From: Bacteroidota bacterium
Lineage (GTDB): Bacteria > Bacteroidota > Bacteroidia > Chitinophagales > Chitinophagaceae
Direction of reading: 5' to 3'
Length of the DNA: 64,000 bases
Assembly (NCBI GenBank): GCA_018266575.1
Contig: JAFEAE010000017.1
Coordinates: forward strand, 372,001-436,000
Both the position numbers and the translations under genes were made by a program. This document shows positions 20,066 through 30,402 of this stretch, one piece after another. Under the pieces are notes generated by a model. That model saw only the letters and a list, made by a program, of their open reading frames with translations. It had not been told where the DNA came from and did no database searches. Every line of letters begins with the position of its first letter. The first letter of the stretch is position 1.

Positions 20066-22447
20066 TTATTCGGAACGAAGGCTTTTCACCGGATTTGCCA
20101 TCGCTGCTTTGATAGATTGATAGCTCACCGTTATTGATGCAATCATCAATGCAGTAATACCCGCAACAGCAAATGTTATCCAACTGATATCGATCCGGTA
20201 TGCAAAATTGTGCAGCCATTGGTTCATCAGCCACCAACCTGCCGGGAATGCAATTACCAGTGATAAAGCTACCAGCCTGAGAAAATCCTTTGCAAGCATC
20301 AATACAATTCCTATTTCCCCTGCTCCCAAAACTTTGCGCACGCCAATTTCTTTTATGCGCTGTTGTGTTGCAAATGTTGCAAGCCCGAACAAGCCGAGAC
20401 AGGAAATCACAATCGATAGAATAGAAAAAACGTTGAATAGTTTTTCCATTCTTTGTTCCGTGATATAAAGCTTTGAAAGGTCTTCATCTACAAATCCGTA
20501 ACTGAAAGGATAATCGCCATACACATTGTGAAAACTTTTTTGCAATGATGTGATCACCTTTTGAATGTTCACTGGTGTTGTTCTCATCACCACATAACCC
20601 CCGCCGAAATTTGTTTTCATTACCAGCGGATCAATAGCTTGTTGTACCGGTTTGAAATTGAAATCTTTTACCACCCCAATAATGGGCACCTGCCTGTCTT
20701 CCAATGAAATTGAAATGATCTTACCAATAGCGTTATTAATATTTAATCCCATTACTTTCAGCGCCGTTTCATTCACTACATAACCCGTATCATCCGATCT
20801 GAAATCTTTTGAAAAGAAACGTCCTGCCAGCATCTGCATGCCAAATGTTTTTACAAAATTTTCATCCACTCTCAACCGGTACGCTTCAACCTGTGTTTTC
20901 GGATCCATCCCTTGCCATTTGAGCAGTGAGGCGCCGTCGGAAAGATTTGTAGGCAGTTGATCCGTAAATGTATAATTGCTGATGTCGGGATATTGTGCAA
21001 GTGTCGCACGCATCGCGTCTTTATTATTTTTCAGGTCGCCCACCATCGGCATCTGCATATACAAAAGGTTTTCTTTATTAAACCCGATGTTCCTGTTTTG
21101 TATATATGCAAGCTGGTTGTAAACAACCAATGTGCTTATGATCAGGATCACAGCTATAGAAAATTGAAAAACCACAAGGCCATTGCGCAAAAAAGATTTT
21201 TGGCTCTTCAACAGTTTTGCGCCCTTCAATGCTTTTATCGGGTTGAACGATGATAAAAAAAACGCCGGGTAGCTGCCGGACAAAATTCCGGTAAGAATTG
21301 TAATACCTGCAAGCCCAAAAAAGATCTTTATATCAAATGGATTAAAAGAAATTGTTTTTGCTGCAAGCTGATTGAATAAAGGCAACAATATATAAACGAT
21401 CAATATCGCAAGCAGCAGTGAAATAAAAGAAAGCAATAATGATTCGCCAACGAATTGGGCAATTAGCTGCCGGCGCAATGCGCCAACTGTTTTTCTTAAA
21501 CCAACTTCCTTTGCACGCTGCCCGGAAACTGCCGTTGCGAGATTCATAAAATTGATGCATGCAATAATGATGATAAAAACTGCTGCAAGTGAAAATATGG
21601 TTACGTATTCATAATTGCCCTGTCCGGGAACGTCGCGGAGATAATGCGAACGCAAATGAATATCGCTTAAAGGTTGTGCACCGAATAAAACAGGGAATTC
21701 CTGGTTATTCTGTTTGTAAATTTCATTTACCTGTTTGTTGATGTTGCTTAGCGTAGAAGCAGTTGGCGCAACAGCGTCTTTTAATCGGAAATAAATATAT
21801 ACGTCGAAGTTAGTCCAGCCGTGTATCGGGTTGTAGACTTTATCATACAACTCCATCGGAATAAGCATTTCCGGTTGCAGGTGCGAGTTCGAAGGTATAT
21901 TCTTCAGGATACCTGTCACTAAAAGATTGCTGCCTTTGATATCATTATCTATATAAATCGTTTTATTCATTGCAGCATCAGCAGATCCAAAATATTTCTC
22001 TGCAGTCTTTTCTGTAAGAACAACACTGTTTGGCGAAGAAAGAGCCGTGCTAATATTTCCTTTTACTAACGGATAATTGAATATCTGAAGGAAATTGCTA
22101 TCCGTGTAATAGATATTTTTCTCATCAAATTTTTTTGTGCCGACAGTGATCATTTTTTGAATGGGAGCAACCCTCGTAGCATTTTCTATTCCTGCAATTT
22201 TTGTTTTAATAGCATAGGCCAGTGATGGTGGTTGTGTTGCGTACTCCTGGTCAGATGACTTGACCGTAACCCTGAAAATATGGTCTGCATGGTGATTAAA
22301 TTTATCGAAACTCAATTCATCCTGCACCCATAAAAAAATGAGAATGCTACAAGCCATTCCTGTAGCCAATCCAAAAATATTCAGCCCGGAAAAAAGTTTA
22401 TACCGTAAAAGATTTCTAAAAGCGATCTTGAAATAATTCTTGAACAT
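20066..22447 (-). CDS. FtsX/MacB-type ABC permease
   Basis: 793 residues from ATG 22447 (MFKNYFKIAFRNLLRYK). GLRK at 316-319 and GVRK at 702-705. The TM2-loop junction is NLATAVSGQRAKEVG, unlike the TARS form of most copies, and the second coupling segment is LGAGEIGIVLMLAKDF instead of LGASV...LLSKDF. Membrane and N-terminal text (LIFLWVQDELSFDKF) is nearest to 7801-10170, but the periplasmic domains differ. The tail is standard. L1 leader without hairpin. Confidence 0.95.
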   Translation of the reverse strand: MFKNYFKIAFRNLLRYKLFSGLNIFGLATGMACSILIFLWVQDELSFDKFNHHADHIFRVTVKSSDQEYATQPPSLAYAIKTKIAGIENATRVAPIQKMITVGTKKFDEKNIYYTDSNFLQIFNYPLVKGNISTALSSPNSVVLTEKTAEKYFGSADAAMNKTIYIDNDIKGSNLLVTGILKNIPSNSHLQPEMLIPMELYDKVYNPIHGWTNFDVYIYFRLKDAVAPTASTLSNINKQVNEIYKQNNQEFPVLFGAQPLSDIHLRSHYLRDVPGQGNYEYVTIFSLAAVFIIIIACINFMNLATAVSGQRAKEVGLRKTVGALRRQLIAQFVGESLLLSFISLLLAILIVYILLPLFNQLAAKTISFNPFDIKIFFGLAGITILTGILSGSYPAFFLSSFNPIKALKGAKLLKSQKSFLRNGLVVFQFSIAVILIISTLVVYNQLAYIQNRNIGFNKENLLYMQMPMVGDLKNNKDAMRATLAQYPDISNYTFTDQLPTNLSDGASLLKWQGMDPKTQVEAYRLRVDENFVKTFGMQMLAGRFFSKDFRSDDTGYVVNETALKVMGLNINNAIGKIISISLEDRQVPIIGVVKDFNFKPVQQAIDPLVMKTNFGGGYVVMRTTPVNIQKVITSLQKSFHNVYGDYPFSYGFVDEDLSKLYITEQRMEKLFNVFSILSIVISCLGLFGLATFATQQRIKEIGVRKVLGAGEIGIVLMLAKDFLRLVALSLVIAFPAGWWLMNQWLHNFAYRIDISWITFAVAGITALMIASITVSYQSIKAAMANPVKSLRSE

Positions 22448-22516
22448 GAGATAAATATTTACGATTTACGATGTCGGATGTACGATTTCTGAGAAATAGT
22501 TATCAGCTTTTAACTA

Positions 22517-22618
22517 TGAACCACGATTTTCCACAGAGTACCGCTGAGATTTTTTTTGAGAGCCACTGAATTCTTCTGCGAAACTCTGTGCTTAACTCTG
22601 AGTTACTCTGTGGTCAAA
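22517..22618 (+). repeat. R2 repeat (CACAGAGTA type), about 100 bp
   Basis: TGAACCACGATTTT, then CCACAGAGTA near the left end and TACTCTGTGG near the right end: a 10-bp perfect inverted pair enclosing AACTCTGTGCTTAACTCTG. Non-coding. Other copies: 35471-35576 (same strand) and 37307-37416 (opposite strand). Confidence 0.75.
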
Positions 22619-22678
22619 TTCAATTATCAATTCTCAATTCGATGCTTTCACCATTGACCATTGACCATTCACTACTCA

Positions 22679-25048
22679 CTACTCACTCCGCAAACTCTTC
22701 ACCGGGTTTGCCATCGCTGCTTTTATCGCCTGGAAACTCACCGTGATTAATGTAACTGCAATCGCCAGAACCGCAGATATAACAAACACGCTAACGCCAA
22801 TGCTTATACGATAATCATATTTTTGCAACCAATTTTGTAAAAAATAAAATGCAAAAGGTGATGCTATCACACAACTGATCAATACAAGCACAATGAATTC
22901 TTTTGATAGCAACAGCCATATCTGGGATACAGATGCGCCAAGTACTTTGCGTATGCCAATTTCTTTGGTGCGTTGCTCTGCCATATATGCGGCAAGGCCT
23001 AATAAACCGAGGCAGGAAATTAAGATCGCAAGACCGGCAAAAATTCCTGTCAATTTACCAACCAGTGTTTCAAGGTCAAACTTCATTGCATAAGTCTCGT
23101 CAACAAAATGAGGTTCATAAGCCACTGTCGGACTATATTTTTCAAAAATCGGTTTCAACTTTTCAAGTGCAGCGCCGGTGTTTACCGTTGGAGCCAACCG
23201 ATACATGAATGTGAATGCAGTCTGCGGTTGGTAAACGAAAATCGTTGGTTCAGCTGAACCAAAAGGCGAATTCATCATTGCATCTTTTACTACACCTGTT
23301 ATTCGCAGGCGGTGTGGTATAGCTGTCAATGACCAGCTGATCTCTTTATTCAAAGGATCTTTCAAATGCATGCGTTCTGCGGCTGTCTGGTTGATGATTG
23401 CACAAAGCGAATCATGGCCCGGATCCCCAAAAAAATTATTTCCTGATATAAATTTCATGCCAAGCGTTTTGAAATAATCTGCGTCGCTCACACATTGCAT
23501 ATTGATGATCATCGATTCGCCGGGTAACTTGCCTGACCAATCATCAACTATGTTGCGTGAATAAACGTCTGTTACAGGGCTAAGGCATTTGGTCATATCA
23601 GTGATCATGCCGGTTTGAAATGCTTCGCTTTTAATTGCCTTATAATTTCCTGCAGCCTCAGAATAGATCAACCTGTTGGGATCGTAACCCATTGGCCTCT
23701 CTTTTGCAAAATGTATCTGCCGATAGACTGTAACTGTACCAATGATCAATGCAACGGAACAACTGAATTGTACAACGACCAACGTTTTTCTAAAGAAAGA
23801 TGCTGACGCTTTTGTTTGTAATCTTCCCTTCAAAACTTTTACCGGCTGAAATGAAGAAAGATAGAATGCCGGCCTGCTTCCAGCAACTAAACCGGTAACA
23901 AGAACATAAGCTGTCATGAGCATCCAGAAAAGGCTGTTTGAATAAGGAATACTTATATCAGATTTTGTAAGTGTGTTGAAGTAAGGAAGCGCCAATTGAA
24001 GAATGACTAACGAAAACAAAAAAGCCACGAAAGTTGTTATCACCGATTCAACAATGAATTGCAGGATAAGCAGGTTTCTTGTCGAACCTGCAACTTTTCT
24101 TATGCCAACTTCTCTTGCTCTTTTTTCTGACCGCGCCGTCGAAAGGTTAGTAAAATTAATACAGGCAATAAGTAAAACAAACAGGCCAATGATACCAAAC
24201 ATGATCACATAATCCACGACACCGCCTGATACAATACCGTTTTTATATTCTGTATATAAATGCCGGTCTTTTAAAGACTGCATTGTTATCTGCGTTTTTT
24301 GCGCACTGTACATCGCAGGCGCATATTTATTTACCAGCAATTTTGTTCTGGATTCTATTTTCCGTACATCCGCATCTGGTCGCAAGGATAGGTATAAATT
24401 GAAATATTGTGTTTTCCAATCTGTCAACGCATCTTTTAACCAACCATCTGTTGCTGTAAATACAGTAAGACAATTGAATTGAAGACTTGAATTGCGGGGC
24501 AGGTCTTTTAATATGCCTGTTACCTTCAAAGGTGTGCCATAATTTTCTATTATCTGGCCTATTGGATCGAGATCGCCGAATAAAGCATGGGCTGTAGATT
24601 CGGTAAGAACAATCGAATTAGGATTTTTTAGCGCTTCTGCAGCATTCCCCCGAATCATGGGGTATTGAAAAATTTTAAGGAAATCTGCGCCTGTGCTAAG
24701 ACCGGCAGATCGCAGTTTCTTTTCTCCTCGTACAAGATTATTATTGAGAGGACCGAATGAGGTGGATAGGTATGCGATTTCCGGGATATCATTTTTTAAA
24801 ACGCTTTCAAGTGGCAAGCATACTTGATCTTGTGTATGTACAAGACCGTTATTAGTTATATTGAATTTTACCTGGTAAGCCTGCTGGTAACCGGGAAGGA
24901 ATTTGTCATAAGAATATTGATAATATACCCAAAGCCCGATAAGTAAAGCAACTGCCATACCTGTTGCCAAACCCAAAATATTTAACGTGCTGTAACCTTT
25001 GTTGCGTACTAAATTCCGCCACGCGATCTTTAAATAATTTTTGAACAT
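22679..25048 (-). CDS. FtsX/MacB-type ABC permease
   Basis: 789 residues from ATG 25048 (MFKNYLKIAWRNLVRNKGYS). The usual acidic SFDKFH stretch after TM1 is YQYSYDKFLPGYQQAYQV. Two periplasmic cysteines (C77 in DQVCLPL, C193 in QFNCLTV) could pair. GIRK at 315-318, with AREVG in place of AKEVG, and GIRK at 698-701. The group resemblance is to 11055 and 53811 (LIGLWVY, LKDRHLYTEYKNG). The second periplasmic domain is unusual after TM5 (GYDPNRLIYSEAAGNYKAI), lacking the ENL sequence common elsewhere. L1 leader. Confidence 0.95.
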   Translation of the reverse strand: MFKNYLKIAWRNLVRNKGYSTLNILGLATGMAVALLIGLWVYYQYSYDKFLPGYQQAYQVKFNITNNGLVHTQDQVCLPLESVLKNDIPEIAYLSTSFGPLNNNLVRGEKKLRSAGLSTGADFLKIFQYPMIRGNAAEALKNPNSIVLTESTAHALFGDLDPIGQIIENYGTPLKVTGILKDLPRNSSLQFNCLTVFTATDGWLKDALTDWKTQYFNLYLSLRPDADVRKIESRTKLLVNKYAPAMYSAQKTQITMQSLKDRHLYTEYKNGIVSGGVVDYVIMFGIIGLFVLLIACINFTNLSTARSEKRAREVGIRKVAGSTRNLLILQFIVESVITTFVAFLFSLVILQLALPYFNTLTKSDISIPYSNSLFWMLMTAYVLVTGLVAGSRPAFYLSSFQPVKVLKGRLQTKASASFFRKTLVVVQFSCSVALIIGTVTVYRQIHFAKERPMGYDPNRLIYSEAAGNYKAIKSEAFQTGMITDMTKCLSPVTDVYSRNIVDDWSGKLPGESMIINMQCVSDADYFKTLGMKFISGNNFFGDPGHDSLCAIINQTAAERMHLKDPLNKEISWSLTAIPHRLRITGVVKDAMMNSPFGSAEPTIFVYQPQTAFTFMYRLAPTVNTGAALEKLKPIFEKYSPTVAYEPHFVDETYAMKFDLETLVGKLTGIFAGLAILISCLGLLGLAAYMAEQRTKEIGIRKVLGASVSQIWLLLSKEFIVLVLISCVIASPFAFYFLQNWLQKYDYRISIGVSVFVISAVLAIAVTLITVSFQAIKAAMANPVKSLRSE

Positions 25049-25270
25049 GAGGTAAATATTTACGATGTCGGATGTATGATTTCTGAGATTTGATTATTCC
25101 TTATTTCTCATTTCTTATTTTATTGTCTGAACCTGGATTTATATGATTAAATGATTACTATGATTTTTGAATACCGTTATGAACATCAATCATCACAATT
25201 ATTAATTCTTAATTACTAATCCTTAATTTTCTCTACTGACGACTGAAAACTGATAACTGTCGACTGTTCC

Positions 25271-27718
25271 CTATTCACTCCTCAGGCTCTTCACCGGATT
25301 TGTCAATGCAGCTTTTATGGATTGTGTGCAAACTGTTGCCATTGCCACCAACAGTGTAGCAATTCCTGCAACGATAAACATCCACAACGCCGGTTGAATA
25401 TGGTAAGCAAAATTTTGCAGCCATTGCTTTAGCATCATATAAGCCAGCGGCCATGCAATCAGGTTTGCAATGCCGATCCACATTACAAATTGTTTTGAAA
25501 TAGTGACGGTTACTTCTGCAACACTTGCCCCGAGCACCTTGCGTATTCCAATCTCTTTTTTACGTTGCTCTGTAACAAACATCGCCAGCCCAAACAAACC
25601 AAGGCACGCCACAAATATTGCCAACACGGATAATATCGTTGAAAGGGAACTTATCATTTTTTCGTTCTCATACATGTTGTCAATAATAGTATTGAGCCAA
25701 CTGAGATTACATTTTTCATTGGGGTGCAAGCTGTCCCAGGTATTTTCTATATAAGAACGAATTGCTGCATGATTACTACCTGAATATTTTATGGTGATGT
25801 AGGTGGAAGCCTGCCGCACTTTATCGAGGTGCAATGCCAACGGTTTTACCTGCTGATGCAACGACTCATAATTAAAATCTTTTGTTACACCTATTATCCG
25901 GTACATGAGTGGTGTGGTATGATTGGAAAGCATTTCTATGCGCTGTCCTATAATTGATTTTGCATCCGGAGCAAATGCTTTGGCCGCAGTTTCATTTATT
26001 ACTACTGCTGTGCTGTCTGTGATAATCGATGGATCAAAAAAGCGGCCTTCTTTTAATTCGATACCAAACGTAGGAACAAAATATTCATCCACATCCAAAA
26101 AAGAAGCATGTACCGGCCCTGCATTGGAGCGGCCTTCAAGCGTATAAGCCGATTCTTGTACACCCGAAGCAAACATCAGTGAAGAATTGGTAACAGATAC
26201 GATTGCAGGATTTTTTATTAATTCCTGGCGGAATGACTGCAGGTTATTACCCAAAGAAGCGCCATTATAAATGGTAATAAGTTGCTGCGTTTGCATGCCC
26301 AGGTTTTTGTTCTGCATAAAATTTAGTTGCCGCTTCACCATAAGCATTCCGATAATAAAAGCAATAGAGATCGCAAACTGACTTACCACTAATATGCTTC
26401 GTAGAGTGTTCTTGCTTTTTTGCTGAACACCTTTCAATGTGTCCACCGGCTTAAAACGCGAAAGATATACAGCAGGGTAACTGCCTGCCAACAATGCAAC
26501 TGCTATTGTAAAGAGCAATAACAGTATTATACTTTTATAATTGCTGAATAAAGATGAAGGCACAACTACTTTGCCGAACAGCTGGCCAAGCCACGGCGAT
26601 ACAAGGCTCACTATAAATACCGCTGCAATCACAGCAATTAAAGTTGTTATGATTGCTTCTGTAAAATATTGCTGCATCAATTGCCATCTTGCTGAACCAA
26701 GCGTTTTGCGTATACCCGTTTCTTTGGCTTTTTTCTCACTGCGGGCAGTGGCTATATTTATAAAATTGAATACAGCTATCAGCAATACAAATAATGCGCT
26801 GATAATAAAAATGCGCACATACATAATGTCGCCGATATTATTTTGTCCGAATTCGGTATTAGGATCAATATCATATCGTTCTTTTGAATAGAGATGCACT
26901 TCAGTTAACGGCTCCAGCCGCATTTCAAAAGCGTTATTGCTTTTGGCAAATTGTTCATAGGACATGTTAAGCGTTTTGGCTATTTGCGGGCCTGCCCTTT
27001 TATCTACCGATGCTTTGAATTTCTGTTCAACAATTTTTACGTCAGCATTTTTTTTAAGTTTTACAAAAGTTGAATATCCGAATGCAAGCCAGTTAGCGTC
27101 ATCTCTTCCATGAATGCTGCCCAGCGATAAAAACATTTCTGCATTAAAATGCGAGTTGGAAGGAAAGTCAGTCATGACCGCAGACACCATAAATGAACTA
27201 GAATCGTTTACGATGAGTTGCTTGCCCACGGCATCTGTATTACCAAAGTAACGTTTGGCTGTAGTTTCTGTCATTACTACCGTGTTGGGCTTTGTTAATG
27301 CAGTAGCTGCATTTCCTTTTAAAAGTGGATGATCAAAAACTTTAAAATAGTTGGAGTCGGCCGTATAGATCCTGTGTTCCCTGAAAACCTTTTCCCCATA
27401 TTTCATATTATATGAGGCCTCATAACCTACAAGTGTGCTGGCTTCCACTTCGGGAATATCATTGCGCAAAGCATACGCTGCAGGCGGACTGCTTTTTGCA
27501 GCATTAGATTCAGCACCATTTAAACTTATATGTGTATAAACACGGTAAATGCGGTTTGCATCTTTATAAAATGTATCAAATCCAAACTCGCTGCCGGCAA
27601 ACAGGTATAACACCAAGGCGCAAGTAAGGCCTATGGCAAGGCCGCCAATATTAATGATTGATATTTTAGGGTTTCGTATAAGATTCCGCCAGGCGGTTTT
27701 TAAATGGGATCTAAACAT
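25271..27718 (-). CDS. FtsX/MacB-type ABC permease, divergent coupling motif
   Basis: 815 residues from ATG 27718 (MFRSHLKTAWRNLIRNP). The first motif is KETGIRKTLG (GIRK 335-338) with AVFNFINIATARSEKK before it, so both the ACINF cysteine and the KE[IV]G isoleucine or valine are changed. The second is KKEIGIRK (724-727). With 30403, 37683 and 58834 it shares a longer first periplasmic domain that carries an F-x-K/E-x-G/N-N insert before L-x-PL-x-x-[IV]HL. The DNA after the start (TTTTTTTATTTACGATTTTAG in plus reading) is a worn L1 leader. Confidence 0.95.
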   Translation of the reverse strand: MFRSHLKTAWRNLIRNPKISIINIGGLAIGLTCALVLYLFAGSEFGFDTFYKDANRIYRVYTHISLNGAESNAAKSSPPAAYALRNDIPEVEASTLVGYEASYNMKYGEKVFREHRIYTADSNYFKVFDHPLLKGNAATALTKPNTVVMTETTAKRYFGNTDAVGKQLIVNDSSSFMVSAVMTDFPSNSHFNAEMFLSLGSIHGRDDANWLAFGYSTFVKLKKNADVKIVEQKFKASVDKRAGPQIAKTLNMSYEQFAKSNNAFEMRLEPLTEVHLYSKERYDIDPNTEFGQNNIGDIMYVRIFIISALFVLLIAVFNFINIATARSEKKAKETGIRKTLGSARWQLMQQYFTEAIITTLIAVIAAVFIVSLVSPWLGQLFGKVVVPSSLFSNYKSIILLLLFTIAVALLAGSYPAVYLSRFKPVDTLKGVQQKSKNTLRSILVVSQFAISIAFIIGMLMVKRQLNFMQNKNLGMQTQQLITIYNGASLGNNLQSFRQELIKNPAIVSVTNSSLMFASGVQESAYTLEGRSNAGPVHASFLDVDEYFVPTFGIELKEGRFFDPSIITDSTAVVINETAAKAFAPDAKSIIGQRIEMLSNHTTPLMYRIIGVTKDFNYESLHQQVKPLALHLDKVRQASTYITIKYSGSNHAAIRSYIENTWDSLHPNEKCNLSWLNTIIDNMYENEKMISSLSTILSVLAIFVACLGLFGLAMFVTEQRKKEIGIRKVLGASVAEVTVTISKQFVMWIGIANLIAWPLAYMMLKQWLQNFAYHIQPALWMFIVAGIATLLVAMATVCTQSIKAALTNPVKSLRSE

Positions 27719-27859
27719 TTTTTTATTTACGATTTTAGATGTACGATTTCTGAGAAATAGTTATCAGCTTTTAACTGTGAGCTTGGAGCGTTTTCAGCTT
27801 TCAATTCTCCATTTTCAATTTTCAACTCACACCATTCACCACTCACCATTGACCATTCA
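27719..27859. repeat. intergenic segment shared with two neighbouring gaps
   Basis: TTTCTGAGAAATAGTTATC, then GAGCG, TTTTCA and ACCATTCACCACTCACC. The same order and nearly the same text fill 30260-30402, and the right-hand half recurs at 32900-32963. These three consecutive gaps look like copies of one junction. Confidence 0.7.
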
Positions 27860-30259
27860 CTACTCACTCCTCAAACTCTTCACCGGGTTTGCAAGTGCTG
27901 CTTTTATCGCAGTGTACCCAACTGTTATCCATGCAATGGCTAAAGAGCAAATTATAGTTGCTGCAAAAAAACCAATTCCCATTGCAATGCGATATGTATA
28001 TTGCTGCAACCACTGATGCATAAAATACCATGCAATTGGCGAAGCAATTAAAAATGCAATGGCAATGAGAACTGTAAATTCCTTTGAAAGCATCACTACA
28101 ATATCACACACAGGTGCTCCTAATACTTTCCGGATACCAATTTCTTTTTTCTTCTGAACAGCCATAAAAGAAATCAATCCGTATAATCCAAGGCAGGAAA
28201 TAAAAATCGCAATACCTGAAAAAATTTTATAAAGTTGTGAGAGTTGGTCTTCTTGTTTATAATAGCTGGCAATAGATTGATCCAGGAAATTATATTCAAA
28301 AACAAAATCAGGAAAATTCTGGTTCCATATTTTTTCTAATGAAGCAATAACCGATTTTGATTTGTTCATATCAATCTTAATATTCGTTAAGCCATACTGA
28401 GGTTTCATGCTTGTCAACACAACAGTTCCAATAGAATCACGTAAAGAATATATATGGAAATTTTTCACCACACCAACAATAGGACATGTTTTACCATTCA
28501 CGTTGATCATTTTTCCCAAAGCAGCTTCAGGATTTTGAATGCCTAATTTTCTTACTACGGTTTCATTTACTACAAACTCCCGAATGGTATCGGAAGGAAA
28601 ATATATTCTTCCTGCAACAAGGGGCAAATGATACAATGCAAAATAATTCGAATCGGCAGGTTTCATGCTTACGATCATATCCGGCTCTTTACTTTTTGGA
28701 TTTGTGCGCAAGTCCGTGTACCAACCTCCTCCTGTTGATGGAGAAAAAACACTGAAGCTTATATTTTCAACTCCCTGCGTTTTTAATATTTCATCTTTAA
28801 GTACATCCACTTTTGTACGGCTTAAACTATCGCCCGGAAAACCTGCGTTGATGATGGCTTCTTTTCTAAAACCCAGATCGGCATTGCGGAAATAATTCAT
28901 TTGCGAAACAACAACGAGTGTTCCGATTATAAGTGCCTGCGCAATCACAAATTGAAAAACAACTAATCCCCTTCTGAAGAAAGCGCCTTTTTTATTATCA
29001 GACCCCATCGCACCTTTCAAAACAAGTACAGATTTAAAACCGGATAAAACAAGCGCCGGATAAAATCCGGAAAGCAAAGTAACCAGCAACAAAGAACCGA
29101 CCATAAATGCAATCATCTTTGCACCATATAAAATGGAAGTAGATAAATGAATTTCCATCAGGTTGTTTACAAATGGAATGCAGATGAAAACTATAATCAA
29201 CGAACCGAGCAACGCAAGCAAGCTTGTGATCCCTGTTTCTCCCAAAAATTGTAGGACCAATTGAGAGCGGTTGCTTCCCAAAACTTTTCTTACACCAACC
29301 TCACGGGCACGGTTAACCGCTTGTGCCGTGGTAAGGTTAATAAAATTTACACAGGCAATCACCAGCAAAAAGAAACCGATAATATTCAATGCAAGTATCA
29401 GGTCTTTGCTGAATGTACGCCCGGTAAAATTTCCATAACGGTCATCATAATGAATTTCATTCAATGCCTGGAACGAAAGATCGTAACCTAAATTAACCGG
29501 CGCAATATGTTTTGTTGTAAATGTTGTAAGTGATTTACTCATTTGTACCGGTGAACTATTTTTTGCAAACTGCACAAAACAATAATTCTCGTCAGAAATA
29601 CTTCCCCAATCATTCATGTCCACATACTTCATCAATGTAGCATACGATACAACTACTTTCAAAGGGAAATCCGTATTCGAAGGCATGTTGTCAAGAACGC
29701 CGGTCACTTTAATATCGAGCCCAAACATTTTTACTATTTTGCCTGTCGCCGTTTTCCAGTCGCCAAAATATTTTGTTGCAATATCTTTTGTTACCAATGC
29801 AGTATTAGGTTCGTTGATTGCCGTTTTAATATTTCCCGAAGCAAGCGGAAAATCGAACATCTGAAAAAAATTAGGCTCTGCAATAAACACACCGTCTTTT
29901 TCTTTAAATTTTTTCAGTGTAGAACCATCCGGCGCCGGAATATTTACCTGCACATTACTCTGCGCATCAATAGCTGCAGCATTTACCAACTGCGGAATAT
30001 CCAAACGCAAAGTTTGCGTAACCGGGAAAGGCACGCCCGTCCTGTATTCCCGCCCAACAGGATTTTTACCGATACGCACTACACGATAAATCGAATTTTT
30101 ATTTTTATGAAAATCATCAAAACTTTGTTCGTATTGAACCACCAGGAATATCAAAAGAAAAGCGGCAAAGCCAACCATCAAACCGGCAATATTGATGATG
30201 GAATTGCTTTTGTGCCTTGCCAAATTCCGAAGCGCCGTTTTGAAATAATTTTTAATCAT
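27860..30259 (-). CDS. FtsX/MacB-type ABC permease
   Basis: 799 residues from ATG 30259 (MIKNYFKTALRNLARHK). GVRK at 322-325 after TTAQAVNRAREV; GIRK at 708-711 in QKKKEIGIRKVLGAPV, where proline replaces the serine of LGASV and a cysteine follows (VCDIV). The post-TM6 text SCLGLYGLISFMAVQ pairs it with 5270-7672, 20 kb away. The second periplasmic domain contains VNETVVRKLGIQNPEAALGK, close to the 5270 copy. The start codon is preceded by TTTCGACA, a hybrid of the L1 and L2 leaders. Confidence 0.96.
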   Translation of the reverse strand: MIKNYFKTALRNLARHKSNSIINIAGLMVGFAAFLLIFLVVQYEQSFDDFHKNKNSIYRVVRIGKNPVGREYRTGVPFPVTQTLRLDIPQLVNAAAIDAQSNVQVNIPAPDGSTLKKFKEKDGVFIAEPNFFQMFDFPLASGNIKTAINEPNTALVTKDIATKYFGDWKTATGKIVKMFGLDIKVTGVLDNMPSNTDFPLKVVVSYATLMKYVDMNDWGSISDENYCFVQFAKNSSPVQMSKSLTTFTTKHIAPVNLGYDLSFQALNEIHYDDRYGNFTGRTFSKDLILALNIIGFFLLVIACVNFINLTTAQAVNRAREVGVRKVLGSNRSQLVLQFLGETGITSLLALLGSLIIVFICIPFVNNLMEIHLSTSILYGAKMIAFMVGSLLLVTLLSGFYPALVLSGFKSVLVLKGAMGSDNKKGAFFRRGLVVFQFVIAQALIIGTLVVVSQMNYFRNADLGFRKEAIINAGFPGDSLSRTKVDVLKDEILKTQGVENISFSVFSPSTGGGWYTDLRTNPKSKEPDMIVSMKPADSNYFALYHLPLVAGRIYFPSDTIREFVVNETVVRKLGIQNPEAALGKMINVNGKTCPIVGVVKNFHIYSLRDSIGTVVLTSMKPQYGLTNIKIDMNKSKSVIASLEKIWNQNFPDFVFEYNFLDQSIASYYKQEDQLSQLYKIFSGIAIFISCLGLYGLISFMAVQKKKEIGIRKVLGAPVCDIVVMLSKEFTVLIAIAFLIASPIAWYFMHQWLQQYTYRIAMGIGFFAATIICSLAIAWITVGYTAIKAALANPVKSLRSE

Positions 30260-30402
30260 TGTCGAAATATTTACGATGTTGGATGTACGATTTCTGAGAA
30301 ATAGCTATCAGCATTTAACTGTGAGCTGGAGCGTTTTCAACTTTCAATTCTCCATTTTCAATTTTCAACTTACTCCATTCACCACTCACCATTGACCACT
30401 CA